A stretch of 41,420 nucleotides of DNA from Chara braunii (Eukaryota; Streptophyta; Charophyceae; Charales; Characeae), in assembly GCA_003427395.1 (NCBI GenBank), contig BFEA01000066.1, positions 697,008 through 738,427 on the forward strand. The letters are read 5' to 3'. The notes beneath the pieces were generated by a model that was not told the origin of the DNA, did not search any database, and saw nothing but the letters and a program-made list of their open reading frames with translations. Of this stretch, positions 39,586 through 41,420 are shown in pieces; within the stretch, counting starts at the first letter, position 1; each line of letters opens with the position of its first letter. The position numbers and the translations under genes are program-made.

Positions 39586-41179
39586 ATTGGCAATGATGAT
39601 TTCGGTTCTTTATATGTAATTGTCATGCCTCCTCATTTGCGCAAGTAAGTGGTTTTTCAAGCATCAAACTTGTATATATATCGTGATGTTGAGTCCTACG
39701 ATTATCGTGAAAACATGATTCCTCGTGCAACCAATGGCGGTCACGAGATTGATAGAATAAAAAAACACATTGGGAAGGGACATAACAAGCAATATCAGAT
39801 TCACTTCACGTATCACCTGTTGGACGATCTCTATTAGATCTCAAAGAAGGAACTGATGCGCAAAGCACCTCGTGTTTTTAAAGCATACAAGCGACAGATA
39901 GCCTCTAATGCCGTACCAAAAATCTCCGCAAAACTTACTACTACCTTGTACTCACGAAATCTCTTCACTATGTTTGCGTACGATGCATTTGTCAGGGACT
40001 CAGAATGAGTTACTCGCTCGAAGGGACCTCGCTCTTGAGAGGTGGATAGTGTAATGACCTGCCAAACACGGATTGAGACACACAACTGATTTATGAGTTT
40101 TGCTCATGGAATGTATGGCTTACCGAGTTCCGCACTTGTTGCCGAGTTTTTTAAGTCTGTGTGGGTGCATGCTTGCTGGTCTAAATGTGTGTCTGAGTTC
40201 TTGTCGGCTTGAGTGTGTGTGTGATCGGCAAGGGCACTTCGTTGTTCGTAGAGGCTCGAAGGGTCGGTACTTACCCTTGGCCGTCGCATTGAGGGTCGCA
40301 GTAGGGAAAACACTCAACTGGGGGAGAAAGAGGCCCACGACACTTAGAACAACGGAAAACACTCAAGTAGCAGGTAGGTCAGTATGACACCAAGTACACG
40401 TAGATGTGTCCGGTACTCGAGGCCGAGCAGAAGAAGACAAAAGTAGGCATTTTTAGAGGCTCAGTAGTTGTGGGCTAGGTCTAGGCAGGTACCAGTCCAA
40501 CCAGTCTGAGTCTATGGGCAGAGTCTGCACCGAGTTTTTCCTCCGGAAGGGAGGAAGTATTGGTTGCTTGGCGGTCACATGGCCTACGAAGTCACTTGCC
40601 AAGAGGCAAGAAGACCGCTATATCTCCAGAAGGATTAAGGTGCTCCTCCTCATTATCGGTGTGCAAGTTTGGCGACACACTGGTTGCAGCGCTGGCTGGA
40701 GCAGCGCTGCTAGGGAAGGAGCAAGGATAGGAGGAGGAAGAAGATGAGGACTAGGAAGGGGGAGCGCCAAAGGTACTTACGTGGCTATGTTGGTTACCAT
40801 CTTCATCACCTTGGTGGGCCCTGCAGCAAGAAGACCCCAGCGGGGGTAGAGCTACAATAAGAAGCTTCAAGGCAGAGTCAAGCATGGCGGCCTGAGCTAG
40901 AGCAGCCATAGCTGCTTGAGTTGTCTTTTGCACATGAGGGAAGGCCCTAGCAGTCCGCCATAGCCTCGGTCTTCGAGAAGAGGAAGGAGAAGGGTGCCAT
41001 GGCTATGGTGGACCTCATGTGATACCTGCAGTAGAAGAGGGATTCCGACATTGATTATGTTTCAGCCATTCAACATTGTTACTAGGTTACCAATGGTCCG
41101 GAGACCGGACGGCTCCCCCGGATGTCTGCCCGGACGTCAGGTACCCTCGTCCTCCAGATTTCGACGACTTTTTGGCACT
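39586..41179. other. No gene seen
   Basis: Only short overlapping frames occur. One at 39649-39837 encodes a peptide with NGGHEIDRIKKHIGKGHNK, which might be a coding remnant, but no family is recognised. From about 40500 the sequence is GC- and purine-rich, with GCCATAG words like those near 13800-13920. Confidence 0.35.
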
Positions 41180-41201
41180 AAAAAAAAAAAAAAAAAAAAA
41201 A
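41180..41201 (+). repeat. Poly(A) run of 22 bases
   Basis: An uninterrupted run of A follows TTTTTGGCACT. It could be the tail of a plus-strand retro-copied element covering some of the preceding sequence, as with the insertion at 33391, or simple sequence. No element boundary can be set. Confidence 0.85.
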
Positions 41202-41270
41202 TCACAGTGTTGCGCATGTCCTAGAGACCCCCCACAAACATTTTCAGATTTTTTTGAGCATTTGGTGATA

Positions 41271-41339
41271 GGGTGGTATTTGGGGTTGGGGGGGGGGGTG
41301 ATGGGGGTTTTTGGGGGTAGGAGAGGGGTAGGTGGGGGG
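41271..41339 (+). repeat. G-rich, quadruplex-prone tract
   Basis: Seven or more runs of three or more G, one of 12 bases, lie within about 70 bases, separated by one to seven other bases. This fits the usual G-quadruplex pattern on the plus strand. It may also be a degenerate repeat. Confidence 0.7.
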
Positions 41340-41420
41340 TATAAGCTTTTAAGAATTTTTCTTTTTTTTCCACTGGCCCAAATGATCCAAAAATTTGGTG
41401 GCATACACCTAATGCAAGGT

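Overview
The window is eukaryotic, repeat-dominated DNA. The strongest evidence is a decayed Ty3/gypsy-type LTR retrotransposon whose Gag, retropepsin, reverse transcriptase/RNase H and integrase domains can be read, plus a second, more broken copy. The rest is many short tandem arrays, two satellite blocks, fold-back sequences and AT-rich filler. From memory, the wording of the Gag and Pol proteins is closest to the Ty3-like elements that are abundant in the charophyte alga Chara. A streptophyte (green-plant lineage) source is therefore my best guess, but the sequence does not prove it. I see no intact host protein-coding gene, no rRNA or tRNA gene and no CRISPR array.

Layout. 1-583: leader-like sequence with a short four-copy repeat. 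584-7926: retroelement copy 1 (gag, zinc knuckle, protease, RT-RNase H, integrase), then an unexpected third reading frame whose product carries a basic patch and a SUMO-interaction-like motif. 7927-13984: non-coding and repeat-rich, with a 38-bp array, a 51-bp array, two hairpin-plus-polypurine sites that look like 3' LTR borders, and two long hairpins. 13985-16633: retroelement copy 2, truncated at both ends, with the RT active site deleted. 16636-17433 (minus): an open frame of unknown function cut off at the junction with copy 2.

17434-24560: repeats, an (AT)24 microsatellite, a minus-strand pseudogene of unknown family (20254-21314), a ~50-bp minisatellite and a degenerate GGGC-rich array. 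24560-26070: a ~122-bp tandem array followed by at least nine short stem-loop units with one shared core and differing but mutually complementary arms. This is the most unusual signal in the window. 26070-29180: no gene seen. 29187-31020: four consecutive small arrays.

31864-36625: two adjacent satellites, a ~91-bp family interrupted by a poly(A)-tailed insertion and a ~171-bp family of about 15 monomers. 36626-39590: an insertion, a 91-bp triplet and a direct segmental duplication, of which only one copy carries a 420-bp hAT-like fold-back element. 39591-41420: no gene seen, except a poly(A) run and a G-quadruplex-prone tract.

The recognised coding domains belong to one retroelement family. 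In copy 1 the RT and RNase H catalytic residues survive, but gag/protease are split by stops and frameshifts and the integrase has lost its catalytic glutamate, so neither copy is expected to be autonomous. The surroundings look like heterochromatin, possibly pericentromeric, where tandem arrays and dead elements accumulate.
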